Shown: positions 1 to 11,684 of the stretch, one piece after another | How positions within the stretch are numbered: the stretch's first letter is position 1 | Layout: each line of letters starts with the position of its first letter | DNA from: Edaphobacter sp. | GTDB taxonomy: Bacteria; Acidobacteriota; Terriglobia; Terriglobales; Acidobacteriaceae | Direction: 5' to 3' | DNA length: 64,000 bases | Assembly (NCBI RefSeq): GCF_028283685.1 | Contig: NZ_JAPWKF010000007.1 | Location: 868,001 to 932,000, forward strand | Translations under genes and position numbers: made by a program | Notes under the pieces: generated by a model | What the model was told of the DNA's origin: nothing | The model's input: the letters and a program-made list of their open reading frames with translations, nothing else | The model's database searches: none

Positions 1-2555
1 GGAACGCGGGTGAGGCTGCCCGTATTGGTCTCACTGAAGGAAGCAGCATCCCGGCAGTTGCCACTGGCGTTGTTCATGAAGTACGGACGGTCGTTGTAGA
101 TCGACGATCCGTTCGGATCGAGGCCGCTGGTGAGGTTATACGGTGTGCCCGATTGAGCAATCATGAACGGGCTGGCCGTAATGCCGTAGCGGAAGTTCAG
201 ACTGCCGCCAAAGACGCCGAACTGACGCTTGGCGAAGCTTGCAGGACCGTAATCAGCCTTCGTGTTGCTATTGCTGGTCGGGAAGAAGGTCGCACCCGTC
301 GTATTCGCATTGGCCCAGCTGAGAGCATAGAAGCCAAAGAGATTGACGGAGCGTAGCCGGGCATTGCCGTTGAACAGGAGCTGGTTCTGACGGAAGACGC
401 CACCGGACTGGAACTGGTAGTTATACGGCGTGGTCGGCGCGGCCTGATTTGCGACTGTGGGGTCGTAGTAGTTGCGCGTCAGATACTCGTGATTTCCACG
501 CGCGTTGAGGTAGTTCACGGAGATCGTGCCAATACGGCCGATCTGCTGATCCATTCCGATCGCCGACTGCATGGTGTACGAACTGCGGATTCCATTGCCC
601 AGCGAGTAGATCGTGCCACGACTCGTTGTGCTGCCGCCGCATCCCGCAGGATCGGCCGGCGTGCAGGTCACACCAGGATTGATGAAGGTCTGCTTTACCT
701 GCGCGGTACCGTTCAACTGCTGCGTCGTCAGATAGTTGTCCAGTGTGAAGCGGTCATAAAAGAGACCGTAGCCGCCACGAATGACTGTGACCGGCGATTT
801 GCCCTTGCCGCGCGGAATGCCCCAGGCAAAGGACACGCGCGGAGCAAAATCGTGATTACTGTTGATGACGTTTTGCGCTTCATAACGAAGACCGAAGCTG
901 AGGGTCAGGTTCTTCTTCGCCTTCCAGTCATCCTCGGCATACAGCCCCACATCGTTCAGGCGGCCATGCACCGTCGCCTGGTTGATCGCCGTAACCGAGT
1001 ACTGTCCGGGCGTGCCGCACTGGTAGGAGGAGATGGCGGTAGCCTGGCATGTCTGGGTTATACCCGCGCAGCCGCTGGGCTTTGTCGTCTGGTTCGGGTC
1101 GGTGCAGGGGTCCAGCAGGTAGGAGTAGGTGAAGGTTCCGTTCTGCCCGGAGGTTGAGGTCAGATCCTCTCCCGTGGTGCGGAAACGGCCGCCCAGACGC
1201 ATGAAGTGCTTCTCCAGCGCGATCGAGGTATAGTTCTGAATCTCGATGTGCGAGCTGGTACTGCGTTGCGTTCCTGTGCTCGCGCCGCCGGCTGTCATGA
1301 TGCCCTGAACAGACAAGGTCGGGTCCGTGCTGAGCGGATCCTGCGAGGAGTTATCCCGCTGATATTCGAAGCGCGTCTCGTTGATTACACGGGCGCTGAA
1401 GATCTGCGTATCGCTGATCTGGACCGTGTTCTCCGTCGTGTTGGTGTTGTAGCCTGCCGACGGAAGCGCCGTGTTGCCGATGCCCGAGTTCTGGATGCCG
1501 TTGACGTTGTACTGATAACGGACCGTCAGCGTGTTCTTGTCGCCGAGGGCGAAGTCCACACGCGGCGAGATATCGCTGCGTGTCTGCGGATTCGGCACCG
1601 CACGGGCAGACTCCGGGTACGAGGCGAAGTAACTGCAACCGGTGATCTGGCCGGGAGGGCAAGGGGTTGTCGCATTCGCCGAGGTGGCGTAATAACCGCT
1701 CGGGTTCACAATGCTGTTGTTCTCGATGTTGCGGTGAGAACCGCCAACAGTGAACGAGGAGCTATGCGTCAGCGGACCGCTGATGCTGCCGATCATGAAG
1801 ATCGTGTGGTAGTCCGGCTGCGAGTTCGCCGATCCAAGGAACGGGTTCGAGGTGTTGAACGACTTGTCACCACCCTGGATGCTGAAGTTGCCATGAAACT
1901 TGTCGGTGCCGGGCTTGGTGAAGACTTCGACACGACCATAGCCCAGCTTGTCGTACTGCGCCGAGAATGGATTCTGATTGATGCGGATCTCGCGGATGGA
2001 CGACTTCGGGGGCAGCTGGCCACCTGTAAAGCCGTCGACATAGATCTGGCCGCCGCTCGGGCCTGCTGCCGGGCCTGCAAGAGCGGACAGCTCCGAAGAA
2101 AGTTCATCGGGGTCGTCCGAGAGTGCCTCGAGATCCTTGCCCTTGATGACGGTCGAGCTTGCATTGCTATCCGAATCGACGCTCACCTGGGCGTTCTCTG
2201 CAGTGACCTGAATCTGCTGCGACTCCGTCTGCAGAGCCATCTTGACGTCCAACGCCATCGGCGCTGCGACACGAACCCCTTGACGCACGAACGTAGCGAA
2301 GCCGTTCATCGTGACGGTCAGCGAGTATGTGCCGGGGGAAACACCATTCAGCTGGTACGAACCATCATTTCCCGAGGTCCCGACGATCGCCTTGCCCTTC
2401 GCAGGAGTCATGGTGATCGTGGCGCCCGGAATGACTGCCTCATCGGGGTCCGTCACAACTCCATGGACAGCAACGCCCGCAGGCGCCTGTGCCTTCGTTA
2501 CCAGAGTCGTCAAGGCCATCAAAAAACACACAAATATATTCAGCGTGGTACGCAA
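1..2555 (-). CDS. TonB-dependent receptor, Oar-like, with carboxypeptidase-regulatory N-terminal domain (partial)
   Basis: Outer-membrane receptor-type protein. About 851 residues are visible and the C-terminus lies beyond the window edge. The start is set at a TTG (2553-2555) because AGAGAGG lies 7 bases upstream; an in-frame ATG at 2517-2519 is a fallback. A short hydrophobic signal peptide ending near TKAQA is followed by a CarboxypepD_reg-like beta-sandwich (VHGVVTDPDEAVIPGATI) and then a plug-like segment (SGGQIYVDGFTGGQLPP, INQNPFSAQYDKLGYGR). This order is typical of the large acidobacterial Oar/TonB receptor family thought to import oligosaccharides or other polymers. I checked the frame at several points down to base 3 and found no break. 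It follows the DUF5666 gene by about 50 bases, probably in one operon. The substrate cannot be told. Confidence 0.88.
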   Translation of the reverse strand, partial: MRTTLNIFVCFLMALTTLVTKAQAPAGVAVHGVVTDPDEAVIPGATITMTPAKGKAIVGTSGNDGSYQLNGVSPGTYSLTVTMNGFATFVRQGVRVAAPMALDVKMALQTESQQIQVTAENAQVSVDSDSNASSTVIKGKDLEALSDDPDELSSELSALAGPAAGPSGGQIYVDGFTGGQLPPKSSIREIRINQNPFSAQYDKLGYGRVEVFTKPGTDKFHGNFSIQGGDKSFNTSNPFLGSANSQPDYHTIFMIGSISGPLTHSSSFTVGGSHRNIENNSIVNPSGYYATSANATTPCPPGQITGCSYFASYPESARAVPNPQTRSDISPRVDFALGDKNTLTVRYQYNVNGIQNSGIGNTALPSAGYNTNTTENTVQISDTQIFSARVINETRFEYQRDNSSQDPLSTDPTLSVQGIMTAGGASTGTQRSTSSHIEIQNYTSIALEKHFMRLGGRFRTTGEDLTSTSGQNGTFTYSYLLDPCTDPNQTTKPSGCAGITQTCQATAISSYQCGTPGQYSVTAINQATVHGRLNDVGLYAEDDWKAKKNLTLSFGLRYEAQNVINSNHDFAPRVSFAWGIPRGKGKSPVTVIRGGYGLFYDRFTLDNYLTTQQLNGTAQVKQTFINPGVTCTPADPAGCGGSTTSRGTIYSLGNGIRSSYTMQSAIGMDQQIGRIGTISVNYLNARGNHEYLTRNYYDPTVANQAAPTTPYNYQFQSGGVFRQNQLLFNGNARLRSVNLFGFYALSWANANTTGATFFPTSNSNTKADYGPASFAKRQFGVFGGSLNFRYGITASPFMIAQSGTPYNLTSGLDPNGSSIYNDRPYFMNNASGNCRDAASFSETNTGSLTRV

Positions 2556-2607
2556 ATTCTTACCTCTCTTTCAATGAGGACAAATCGATTTCATCGTGGA
2601 GCGCGAT

Positions 2608-3423
2608 CTACTGCGGACCGCCTGCTTCAGCTCCACCACCACCCATATTCCAGGGCGCAAGCGTCATCTCTGGAGACCCGCTCGGCGATGCCGCCAGGAT
2701 CGGCTCGACACCCGTCAACAACGTTACAGCTGTCAATGCAGAGTCTCCGGTGTTTGAAGCGACGATCATCACAGCCTCGCCGGCTTTGAGATCGGCCACC
2801 GTTTCGGTCGGCAGATGAGCAAGCATCTGCGACAGGTCTCCCCCGGCTGCACGACCGGTCCCGCCAGCGTTGCCAGGCTGCTGACTGGGCGTGCCTGCAG
2901 GGGCATGAGGTTGGGCTGCGCCGCCTGCCGGAGCGCCACCGTTGCCGGCGCCACCAGCGGCTGCGCCACGCGAGCGAGCAACCAGCCGGGTTGCCATCTC
3001 AGGGGGAAGCCGCCGCAGATCGGAGTTCGACGTAACAGCAACCGTCACTGTCTTCTTGGTGGCGAGATCCTTCAGCGTGACCGTGCCAGCTGACGCATTG
3101 ACCGAAGTCAGTGTGCCGGCCAGGTTCTTGAACGAGCCGCTCACGATCTCTTCGGCAGTAATCGTCATGCCGTCCTCGGACTTGGTGCCGCGCACCCGAA
3201 GCTGGTCGCCAGCCTGGATCTGGTCCAGCGTGCCCGGCTTTGTATCTTCGAACTTCACCGAGTCGGCGCCATAGCGACGAAACTTCGTCGTGCCGTTCGT
3301 ATCGACCGCAATCTTCTTCGCACCGGAAGAGATCGTCACCGTCGTACCGCTGACGGCAGACACGATGCCGCCCGCGCCCCTGTGCTGCCAGTCGGCTTTG
3401 TCCGCTTCATTTCTTCTCGGCAA
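2608..3423 (-). CDS. DUF5666 domain protein, C-terminal part after a frameshift
   Basis: Downstream piece of what appears to be one exported DUF5666 protein whose N-terminal piece ends at 3407. The reading frame continues through NEADKADWQHRGAGGIVSAV, which belongs directly after the KSGAIAEK that ends the upstream frame. It contains at least two small beta-barrel (OB/SH3-like) repeats, e.g. TVTISSGAKKIAVDTNGTTK and GTLTSVNASAGTVTLKDLA, then a Gly/Ala/Pro-rich linker and a conserved tail (VADLKAGEAVMIVAS, WNMGGGG). The ATG at 3421-3423 is only the first start in this frame and has no good ribosome site, so independent translation is doubtful. DUF5666 has no known biochemical function. In this phylum it often sits beside TonB receptors, as here. 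Confidence 0.7.
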   Translation of the reverse strand: MPRRNEADKADWQHRGAGGIVSAVSGTTVTISSGAKKIAVDTNGTTKFRRYGADSVKFEDTKPGTLDQIQAGDQLRVRGTKSEDGMTITAEEIVSGSFKNLAGTLTSVNASAGTVTLKDLATKKTVTVAVTSNSDLRRLPPEMATRLVARSRGAAAGGAGNGGAPAGGAAQPHAPAGTPSQQPGNAGGTGRAAGGDLSQMLAHLPTETVADLKAGEAVMIVASNTGDSALTAVTLLTGVEPILAASPSGSPEMTLAPWNMGGGGAEAGGPQ

Positions 3424-3799
3424 TCGCCCCCGACTTCATTACGATGACGCGAGCCGCGGCGAACGATCCGTCATCGCCGCTCTTGCCCGTCATCAGCACG
3501 CGATCGCCCACCGAGACATCCCCGAGAGTAATCGGCTGAGCAGTCTTGAGGTCCGTGCTGCCGGGTGCCAGCTGAACGATCCGCGCGCCATCAACCACCG
3601 TGACTGATACCTGGGCTCCGCCATCGGTCGCCAGCGTCAGGTTGCTGCCGGCGATTGCCTTGATCGTTCCCAGCTGGCGCCCTGCTGGAGCTGCCGGCGC
3701 CTGTGCCGCCGCTGCGGCGTATAGATGACTTACACCGGTCACCGGTAGGAAAACAGCGGCAAGCATCGCCGCGCGAAAGGTCAGTCCCCTGCACATCAT
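3407..3799 (-). CDS. DUF5666 domain protein, N-terminal part before a frameshift
   Basis: Upstream piece of a secreted DUF5666 protein. It begins with a signal peptide (basic MMCRGLTFR, then a hydrophobic run to SHLYAAAAA) and one beta-barrel repeat (GTIKAIAGSNLTLATDGGA). The start is well supported: AGAGG lies 6 bases before the ATG. The frame stops at a TGA (3407-3409) right after the run AAGAAA. Removing one A from the triplet at 3410-3412 restores a continuous protein with the downstream frame, so the gene carries one extra base. That is either a real pseudogene, a sequencing or assembly error, or (least likely) programmed +1 shifting. With the downstream part the protein would be about 395 residues. 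Confidence 0.7.
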   Translation of the reverse strand: MMCRGLTFRAAMLAAVFLPVTGVSHLYAAAAAQAPAAPAGRQLGTIKAIAGSNLTLATDGGAQVSVTVVDGARIVQLAPGSTDLKTAQPITLGDVSVGDRVLMTGKSGDDGSFAAARVIVMKSGAIAEKK

Positions 3800-3969
3800 G
3801 CAATCCTCTTGCTACGTACGTGAATCCCTGGAGATCGGTCAACGGATGCAGAATGGCCAGCATTCGTTGCATCAGAGTCCGTTACGAGAACAGACGGCTC
3901 AATAGGCTAAAAGTTTCCGTTGGCGTCTGATTAGTTTATTTGATCTCCAGGCAGGCGACACGTGTCTTT

Positions 3970-5712
3970 CTAGGCATCGGCACAGAGAATCGCCAGCCGG
4001 GAAGGAGGGACCTGCAGCAAGCCGTCCGAGACCGTGACACCGGTCCCCGAGGCAAGCTCCAGATGGTAGCCACTGAACGGCAATTCAAGCGGTTGATCGC
4101 CCAGATTCAGCACAACGCGCATGTCCTCGCGGTTCATCACCAGCCACTTTCCCTCGTCACTGTAGTCCACGTGCACGTGACCCAGCATGCCCTCATTCAG
4201 CGAGGGCGAGTGGCGACGCAGAGCAATCAGCTTGCGGCACCAGGCCAGCATCTCCGCATGAACCCCTTCCGTTACCTCCTGCCAGGGAAGCTTGGATCGC
4301 AGGAAGGTCTCCTGACTCTCCGGATCGGGAATCGACTCAGGCGCCCAGCCAAAGGCGGCAAACTCGCGCTTCCGTCCTTCGGAGACGGCCCTCGCCATCT
4401 CTTCTTCTTCGTGATGAGCGAAATACTGGAAGGGAGCCGAAGTAGCGAACTCCTCCCCCTGGAATAGCATAGGGACGAATGGCGCCGTGAGAACCAGTCC
4501 CAGCGCAGCCTTTGCCCGCTCCAGCCCGACGATGTGCTCCAGACGATCTCCCGTCGCGCGATTGCCAATCTGGTCGTGGTTCTGAATGCAGCCCACGAAG
4601 CGATGCATCGAGAGTTGCTCCACCGGCTTACCGTGGATCTTGCGGCGGTAGGGTGAGTAGATTCCGTCGTAGACGAAGACCTCCGTCAGCGACTTTGCGA
4701 GCTGCCGCATGGAACCGAAGTCAGCATAGTAGCCCTTGCCCTGCTCGTCCTCGTGCAGAACCGCGAACAGAGCATGGTGGAAGTCATCGCTCCACTGCGC
4801 ATCCATGCCATAGCCCTGGCCCTCTCGCGGACGCACGATACGAGGATCGTTGAGGTCGCTCTCGGCGATCAGCACCAGGCAGCGGCCCAGCGCGGCGGAT
4901 AGATGCTCCACCTCCGTGGCCAGCTGCTCCATGAAGTTGATGCCGGAACGATCGACGTACTCATGCACCGCATCCAGGCGCAGTCCATCGATGTGAAACT
5001 CATCCATCCACATCAGGGCGTTATCGCAGAAGAAGCGGCGCACCTGGTCGCTGTCTTCGAACTCGAGGTTGACCGCATCACCCCACGGCGTCCTGTGACG
5101 ATCCGTCATGTACGGACCGAAGCGGCCGGTGTAGTTTCCGACCGGACCAAAGTGGTTATAGACCACATCCAGCAGCACCGCCAGACCGTTCGCATGACAG
5201 GCATCGACGAAACGCTTCAGCCCATCGGGGCCTCCGTACTGATGTCGAGTCGCAAACAAGGCAACACCGTCGTATCCCCAACCGAAATCTCCCGGGAACT
5301 CCGCCACCGGCATCAGCTCGACGTGGGTTACGCCCAGGTCGGCAAGGTACTTCAGCTTACTGATGGCGCTGTCGAAGGTGCCCCCCGGCGTGAAGGTGCC
5401 GATGTGCAGCTCGTAGATCACGCCGCTTGAAAGCGGCGGCGCATTCCAGCGCTGATCTGTCCAGTCAAAGCTCGTCGCATCGTAGACGCGCGAAGCACCA
5501 TGAACACCGTGTGGCATCCACAGCGCTCGAGGATCGGGATAGACCTTGGAATCATCGTCAAGCAGAAAGCCATAGTCCGTTCCATGGCCAGCGCTCTCCA
5601 CCACGGCACGCCACCATCCACGCTCTCCCACCTTCGACATGGGATGCGTCTCATCGCCGCTCTTTACCGCAACCCGCTCAACCTTTGGCGCCCATACGCG
5701 AAACTCATGCAT
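3970..5712 (-). CDS. treZ: malto-oligosyltrehalose trehalohydrolase
   Basis: Cytoplasmic GH13 enzyme that cleaves trehalose off maltooligosyl-trehalose, the second step of the TreY/TreZ route from glycogen-like glucans. Domain order: an N-terminal beta-sandwich (FRVWAPKVERVAVKSG), a (beta/alpha)8 barrel and a short C-terminal beta domain. Catalytic motifs are visible: nucleophile Asp in GLRLDAVHEY (about residue 250), acid Glu in LIAESDLNDPR and Asp in NHDQIGNR. Length (about 580 residues) is normal. The start is placed at the ATG of MHEFRVW because GGGAGGG lies 8-9 bases upstream; an ATG three codons earlier is possible. It overlaps the end of treY by 8 bases, so the two are probably translationally coupled. 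Confidence 0.96.
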   Translation of the reverse strand: MHEFRVWAPKVERVAVKSGDETHPMSKVGERGWWRAVVESAGHGTDYGFLLDDDSKVYPDPRALWMPHGVHGASRVYDATSFDWTDQRWNAPPLSSGVIYELHIGTFTPGGTFDSAISKLKYLADLGVTHVELMPVAEFPGDFGWGYDGVALFATRHQYGGPDGLKRFVDACHANGLAVLLDVVYNHFGPVGNYTGRFGPYMTDRHRTPWGDAVNLEFEDSDQVRRFFCDNALMWMDEFHIDGLRLDAVHEYVDRSGINFMEQLATEVEHLSAALGRCLVLIAESDLNDPRIVRPREGQGYGMDAQWSDDFHHALFAVLHEDEQGKGYYADFGSMRQLAKSLTEVFVYDGIYSPYRRKIHGKPVEQLSMHRFVGCIQNHDQIGNRATGDRLEHIVGLERAKAALGLVLTAPFVPMLFQGEEFATSAPFQYFAHHEEEEMARAVSEGRKREFAAFGWAPESIPDPESQETFLRSKLPWQEVTEGVHAEMLAWCRKLIALRRHSPSLNEGMLGHVHVDYSDEGKWLVMNREDMRVVLNLGDQPLELPFSGYHLELASGTGVTVSDGLLQVPPSRLAILCADA

Positions 5713-8404
5713 TCGAAGCACCCTCCCTTACCAGCAGGGCAACCGGAAACTCGCGCACGAGGGTACGCATCAACACAGGACCGCCGTGCATTGCAGCACC
5801 AGTCAAGCGATTGGTCCACGTCCCTTCTGGCAGCATGACGGTTGTATCCCTCCATGAATCCATCACCTTGAGCGTTAACCGGGGGACAACCGTCACCACA
5901 TTGCTGCTGCGCGAGTAGGCGATCACATGATCAGACTTCGCTCCGTTGACAGCCAGCGGTGCGTAGTTCCCTTCCGCTCCGAACCATTCCGGATGTTCGC
6001 GGCGCAGCATCAGCGCCTTGTGAATCAGCCACATCTTCGGCATGCCATCGTCCATGCGTTCCATCACGCGCGTTGCCACGTTCTCTCCCATCATGTCCTT
6101 CATATCGCTCAGAATCCGGCGCCTCATCTCATAGTCCACCGGCCTGCGATTGTCCGGGTCGACAAGGCTCAAATCCCATAGCTCTGTGCCCTGGTAGAGA
6201 TCAGGAATCCCCGGAGCCGTATGCTTCATCAACGTCTGTGCCAGCGAATTGACGCGGCCGGCATCCTTTATGCGCTCCACGAATTGCTCCACATCTTTCA
6301 TGAACGGAGCATGTTCCATGGTTCGCGCGATGAACTCCATCAGCGAATCTTCAAACTCGCGGTTGTTCGCAACCCACGTCGTCTGCAGCTTGGCTTCGCG
6401 CACAGCCTTCATCATGTAGGCCTGCACGCGCTCCACCGTCAGCGGCCATGCGCCGATCAGCGTCTGGTAGTAGAGATACTCGGTGTTGGCATCCGGCATG
6501 GAGCCCGTCACCGAGCGCCTGCGGAAGCCGTTATTCATCCTCGACCAGCGTTGAATCGCAGCACCGAAGCGCGATGGAATCTCAGAGAGGGCTGCCAGCC
6601 GCGCGCGAACATCGCCGCTGCGCTTGGTATCGTGCGTGGCGAGCGCCGTCATCGTCAGCGGATGCGTTGTCTGCATCTTTTCGTTGTAGGCGTGAAACTC
6701 TGCAAGAGAAACACCATTGCCCCCGGGATTACCGCCAACCTCATTCATGCCCGACAGACGGTTGTAGCAGTAGTACGCCGTATCCTCGACACCCTTCGCC
6801 ATCACCGGACCGGTGAACTGCTGGAAGCGCAGAACAAACTCGCTCTCGCGCCGTCCCGTGACAACCATCGTCAGAACATCACGCAGAAAGTCGAAGAGAT
6901 CGCCATCGATGTCCTGCCGCCGCGACTTGGCGCAGGACGTCGCCTGCGCGATGTGCGCACGATCTTCATCGGTGATCTCGTTGCGCACCGGCACGATGTA
7001 GGTGCGATAGATATCGAGACACGCGGCCAGTTCACGAATCGCGCGACGAATCTCCGTCTGGGTGTAGTCGCGGCGATCGCGGTTCGACTCGCAGATCTCG
7101 ACAAACATCGTCGTGAGTCGATTCACGTCGCTACCCAGCGCCTCCTGCGAGACATTGATCTTCTTGTCGTGCGCCATCGCAGAGTAGTCCGCCAGCTGGG
7201 CGGCCATCTCCTTACCGATAAAGCCCTGGTACACCGACGTCAGTTCCTGCAACCCCTGCGGAGAGACCAGCACCCCCCCGGAGATCTGCATGAAGTCATA
7301 TCCCGTCGTTCCCTGAATCGGCCAGTTCTCGCGCAGATACTCTCCCGGCTCAAGGATCTTTTCGCCGATGATCCATGCCTCGGGTGCGCGATCCCGTAGA
7401 CGCTGCAGATACTCGAGCGGATCACGCAGGCCATCGGGATGATCGACACGCACGCCATCCAGCACTCCCCGCTTCAACCAGTCCAGCACCAGCGCATGCG
7501 TCTCCTCAAAGACATGCTCCCTCTCCACGCGAAGGCCTACCAGCGAGTTCACGTCGAAGAAACGCCGGTATCCCAGCTGTTGTCCTGATGTCTTCCAGTA
7601 CGCCAGCCGGTAGTTCTGCTGATTAAGGAAGTCATCCAGCGCATCTTCATTGCCGTTGAGTTCCTCGATGGAGCGCTCGATGCCATCGCAGACGCCCTGC
7701 TCCTCGTCACATAGCCGCTCCAGCATCGTGTACAGAACGATCTTGTCGTTGTGCACCGCCAGCACCTTACGACGATCCTCATAGTTCGGCGAGGGCAGCC
7801 TGCCAAACGAAACAGCGATAAAGCTCAGTGTCTTCGAACGGGCGATTTCAGCCGCGCGGCCAAGGATGATGGCCAGCGTCTGGGGGGCAGCGGGAAACGT
7901 CTGATATGCCGCCTCGACATGAAACTTGTTCTTGGCGCGAACTACGCGGATGCCGCCACGATGCAGAACCTGGCCGTACTGGCCATCCAGCACAGGCACC
8001 AGGATCTTATCGCGCAGACGCTCCTCTGCAGGCTGCCAATCGATATCGAAAAACGAGGCATAGCGGCTCGATGCGCCATTCTCGAGGACATCCCACCAAT
8101 AACGGTTCTCTTTGCCCAGAGACATGTGATTGGGAACGATATCCAGCACCTGTCCCATTCCCAGTTCATTGAGCCGGGCCGAAAACCGATCGTGGCCTTC
8201 CTGTCCTCCAAGCTCTTCATTTACCTGTTGATGCGACACCACATCGTATCCGTGAAGACTTCCCGGGGCCGCCTGCAGATACGGCGAGCAGTAGACGTGT
8301 GAGACACCCAGGGCGCGCAGATAATCCACAATGCCAGAAGCAGAGTCGAAGCTGAAATCTTTATGAAGCTGTAGTCTGTAAGTCGAAATCGGTACACGCA
8401 GCAT
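5705..8404 (-). CDS. treY: malto-oligosyltrehalose synthase
   Basis: GH13 enzyme that converts the reducing-end maltose unit of maltodextrins into a trehalosyl end by intramolecular transglycosylation. It starts with the family signature PISTYRLQLHKDFSF, followed by VSHVYCSPYLQAAPGSLHGYD. Catalytic residues lie in GVRVDHPDGL (Asp), IIGEKIL (Glu) and ATHDTKRSGD (His-Asp). At 899 residues it has the normal family length. It is first in a treY-treZ operon and diverges from treS, leaving about 200 bases for promoters of both units; no confident promoter was picked there. No strong ribosome site precedes the ATG. Confidence 0.96.
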   Translation of the reverse strand: MLRVPISTYRLQLHKDFSFDSASGIVDYLRALGVSHVYCSPYLQAAPGSLHGYDVVSHQQVNEELGGQEGHDRFSARLNELGMGQVLDIVPNHMSLGKENRYWWDVLENGASSRYASFFDIDWQPAEERLRDKILVPVLDGQYGQVLHRGGIRVVRAKNKFHVEAAYQTFPAAPQTLAIILGRAAEIARSKTLSFIAVSFGRLPSPNYEDRRKVLAVHNDKIVLYTMLERLCDEEQGVCDGIERSIEELNGNEDALDDFLNQQNYRLAYWKTSGQQLGYRRFFDVNSLVGLRVEREHVFEETHALVLDWLKRGVLDGVRVDHPDGLRDPLEYLQRLRDRAPEAWIIGEKILEPGEYLRENWPIQGTTGYDFMQISGGVLVSPQGLQELTSVYQGFIGKEMAAQLADYSAMAHDKKINVSQEALGSDVNRLTTMFVEICESNRDRRDYTQTEIRRAIRELAACLDIYRTYIVPVRNEITDEDRAHIAQATSCAKSRRQDIDGDLFDFLRDVLTMVVTGRRESEFVLRFQQFTGPVMAKGVEDTAYYCYNRLSGMNEVGGNPGGNGVSLAEFHAYNEKMQTTHPLTMTALATHDTKRSGDVRARLAALSEIPSRFGAAIQRWSRMNNGFRRRSVTGSMPDANTEYLYYQTLIGAWPLTVERVQAYMMKAVREAKLQTTWVANNREFEDSLMEFIARTMEHAPFMKDVEQFVERIKDAGRVNSLAQTLMKHTAPGIPDLYQGTELWDLSLVDPDNRRPVDYEMRRRILSDMKDMMGENVATRVMERMDDGMPKMWLIHKALMLRREHPEWFGAEGNYAPLAVNGAKSDHVIAYSRSSNVVTVVPRLTLKVMDSWRDTTVMLPEGTWTNRLTGAAMHGGPVLMRTLVREFPVALLVREGASNA

Positions 8405-8600
8405 GCAAGCAGTCCAGTCTTAAATTCGTTCGAGGGCGTTTGGAACGCACACATTCATCGCTATAACTCTATTCGTTAGATCTGTTAGAGTCCCGCTCCC
8501 ACGATAGAGGTTGTCCCTCCCCGCTATCGCCTTTCAAATGAGCGCGCTACAACCGGTCAGCCACCCTCTGCATCTGTCTCTAAGGAGAGCAAAGACAATT

Positions 8601-10322
<1,722 letters not shown>

Positions 10323-10426
10323 GCCGCAGGTATCATCGCAGCTACCAGTAACAGTCATCCGCCCTTTTACATCGCACCAGTTACAGGCATCCTAAAATCA
10401 GACCACAAGATTGACGTTCGATATCG

Positions 10427-11638
10427 ATGGCAACGACCCCCAGCAACGCTACGACGACCGCCCCGGTAACCGCCTCTTCGGAGACCGGTATGCTGGTGCA
10501 CATCACGACCGTCTCTCCGGAGACCATCGAGCCGGCGCTCTCCAACCTGGCTCTGGCCTTTCCCGGCATCCCGCTGACGGTCGCCATCCCGGATACGGCT
10601 CCCAATCTCTCGGCAGGCCACAGCTTCGACAAGCTCCGCCTGCTGCCCTATACGCCCGCGGCAGTCTCGTCGGCGAATTGGATTCTGACTGCAGCCGATT
10701 ACTTTAACACCTATAAGCTGGCCCAGGAGCACAACGCATCGGCCTGCCTGATGCTCGGCGCCGACTCGCACACCATGCAGCCGGAGTCGCTGCAACGGCT
10801 CGCTGCCGCCACGCTCTCCACCGGCAACGACCTCGTCGTCGCCCACTACCATCCCGGACCACGCGAAAGCCTGCTGAACTCGGCTATCTTCTATCCGATG
10901 TCGCGCTCTCTCTTCTGTGCGCGCCCTCGTTTTCCTCTCGCCATCGATCTCGGCGTCTCGCTACGCATGGCCGAACGGCTGGCCACCACGGCGCAACGCT
11001 ACACCGCCGCCGGACAGGACGACGCTCTTCTCTGGCCAGTGGCAGAGGCGACGGTCGCCAACTTTACCATCGCGGAGACCGACATTCCGGTCCGCTCCTC
11101 GCCGACGCCGGTTACACCAGACCTGAATGTGCTGCTGAGCCAGATCGCCGGATCGCTATTCTCCGATATCGATAGCAAAGCCAGCTACTGGCAGCGCATT
11201 CGCCACACCGTTCCGAAGCGAACGATTACGGCGGCGACGGATGCCAGCGAACCGCTGGACATCACCGCGATACTGCAGTCCTTTAAGCTTGCCTACTCCA
11301 ACCTGCAGGAGATCTGGGCGCTGGTGCTGCCACCGCACAGCCTTCTCGGCCTCAAGCGGCTGTCGGTCATGCCGCAGGAAGCCTTCCGTATGCCCGACAG
11401 CCTGTGGGCACGCATCGTCTATGACTTCGTGCTTGCCTACCGCCTGCGTACGATCAATCGTAATCACCTGATGGGCGCGCTCGCTCCACTTTACTTAGCC
11501 TGGGTCGCCTCGCACCTCACCCTGGTGCATAGCGGCATCCCTGCCGAGCAGCACATCGAAGAACTCGCACAGGCATTTGAAACCGATAAGCCGTATCTCG
11601 TATCCCGCTGGCGCTGGCCGGATCGCTTCAACCCCTAA
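10427..11638 (+). CDS. glycosyltransferase-like protein (GT81/GT2-type, function unknown)
   Basis: 403-residue soluble protein not recognised with certainty. The N-terminal half looks like a nucleotide-sugar transferase fold: early beta strand (MLVHITTVSPETI), a lone acidic site (CLMLGADSHTMQPESL) and VVAHYHPGPRESLLNSAIFYPMSRSL. The C-terminal half (SLWARIVYDFVLAYRL, HLMGALAPLYLAWVASH, FETDKPYLVSRWRW) resembles the helical tail of bacterial glucosyl-3-phosphoglycerate or mannosylglycerate synthase-like proteins. A classical DxD metal site is not evident. It lies between treS and an MscS-like gene, so a role in compatible-solute synthesis is plausible, but this is inference. The start ATG 10427 follows about 100 bases of non-coding DNA. 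Confidence 0.55.
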   Translation: MATTPSNATTTAPVTASSETGMLVHITTVSPETIEPALSNLALAFPGIPLTVAIPDTAPNLSAGHSFDKLRLLPYTPAAVSSANWILTAADYFNTYKLAQEHNASACLMLGADSHTMQPESLQRLAAATLSTGNDLVVAHYHPGPRESLLNSAIFYPMSRSLFCARPRFPLAIDLGVSLRMAERLATTAQRYTAAGQDDALLWPVAEATVANFTIAETDIPVRSSPTPVTPDLNVLLSQIAGSLFSDIDSKASYWQRIRHTVPKRTITAATDASEPLDITAILQSFKLAYSNLQEIWALVLPPHSLLGLKRLSVMPQEAFRMPDSLWARIVYDFVLAYRLRTINRNHLMGALAPLYLAWVASHLTLVHSGIPAEQHIEELAQAFETDKPYLVSRWRWPDRFNP

Positions 11639-11684
11639 CCGAAGAGAAGTAAGGCCAGCATCCAACCGATAAGGAGACCCGCCC

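Noticed and set aside
1206..2789. 527-codon plus-strand frame opposite the TonB receptor
   Set aside because: Shadow of the receptor gene; Arg/Val-rich composition typical of antisense frames in high-GC DNA. The receptor frame has a signal peptide, a ribosome site and domain matches.
6221..7399. 392-codon plus-strand frame inside treY
   Set aside because: Antisense shadow of a well-conserved gene, rich in His/Arg.
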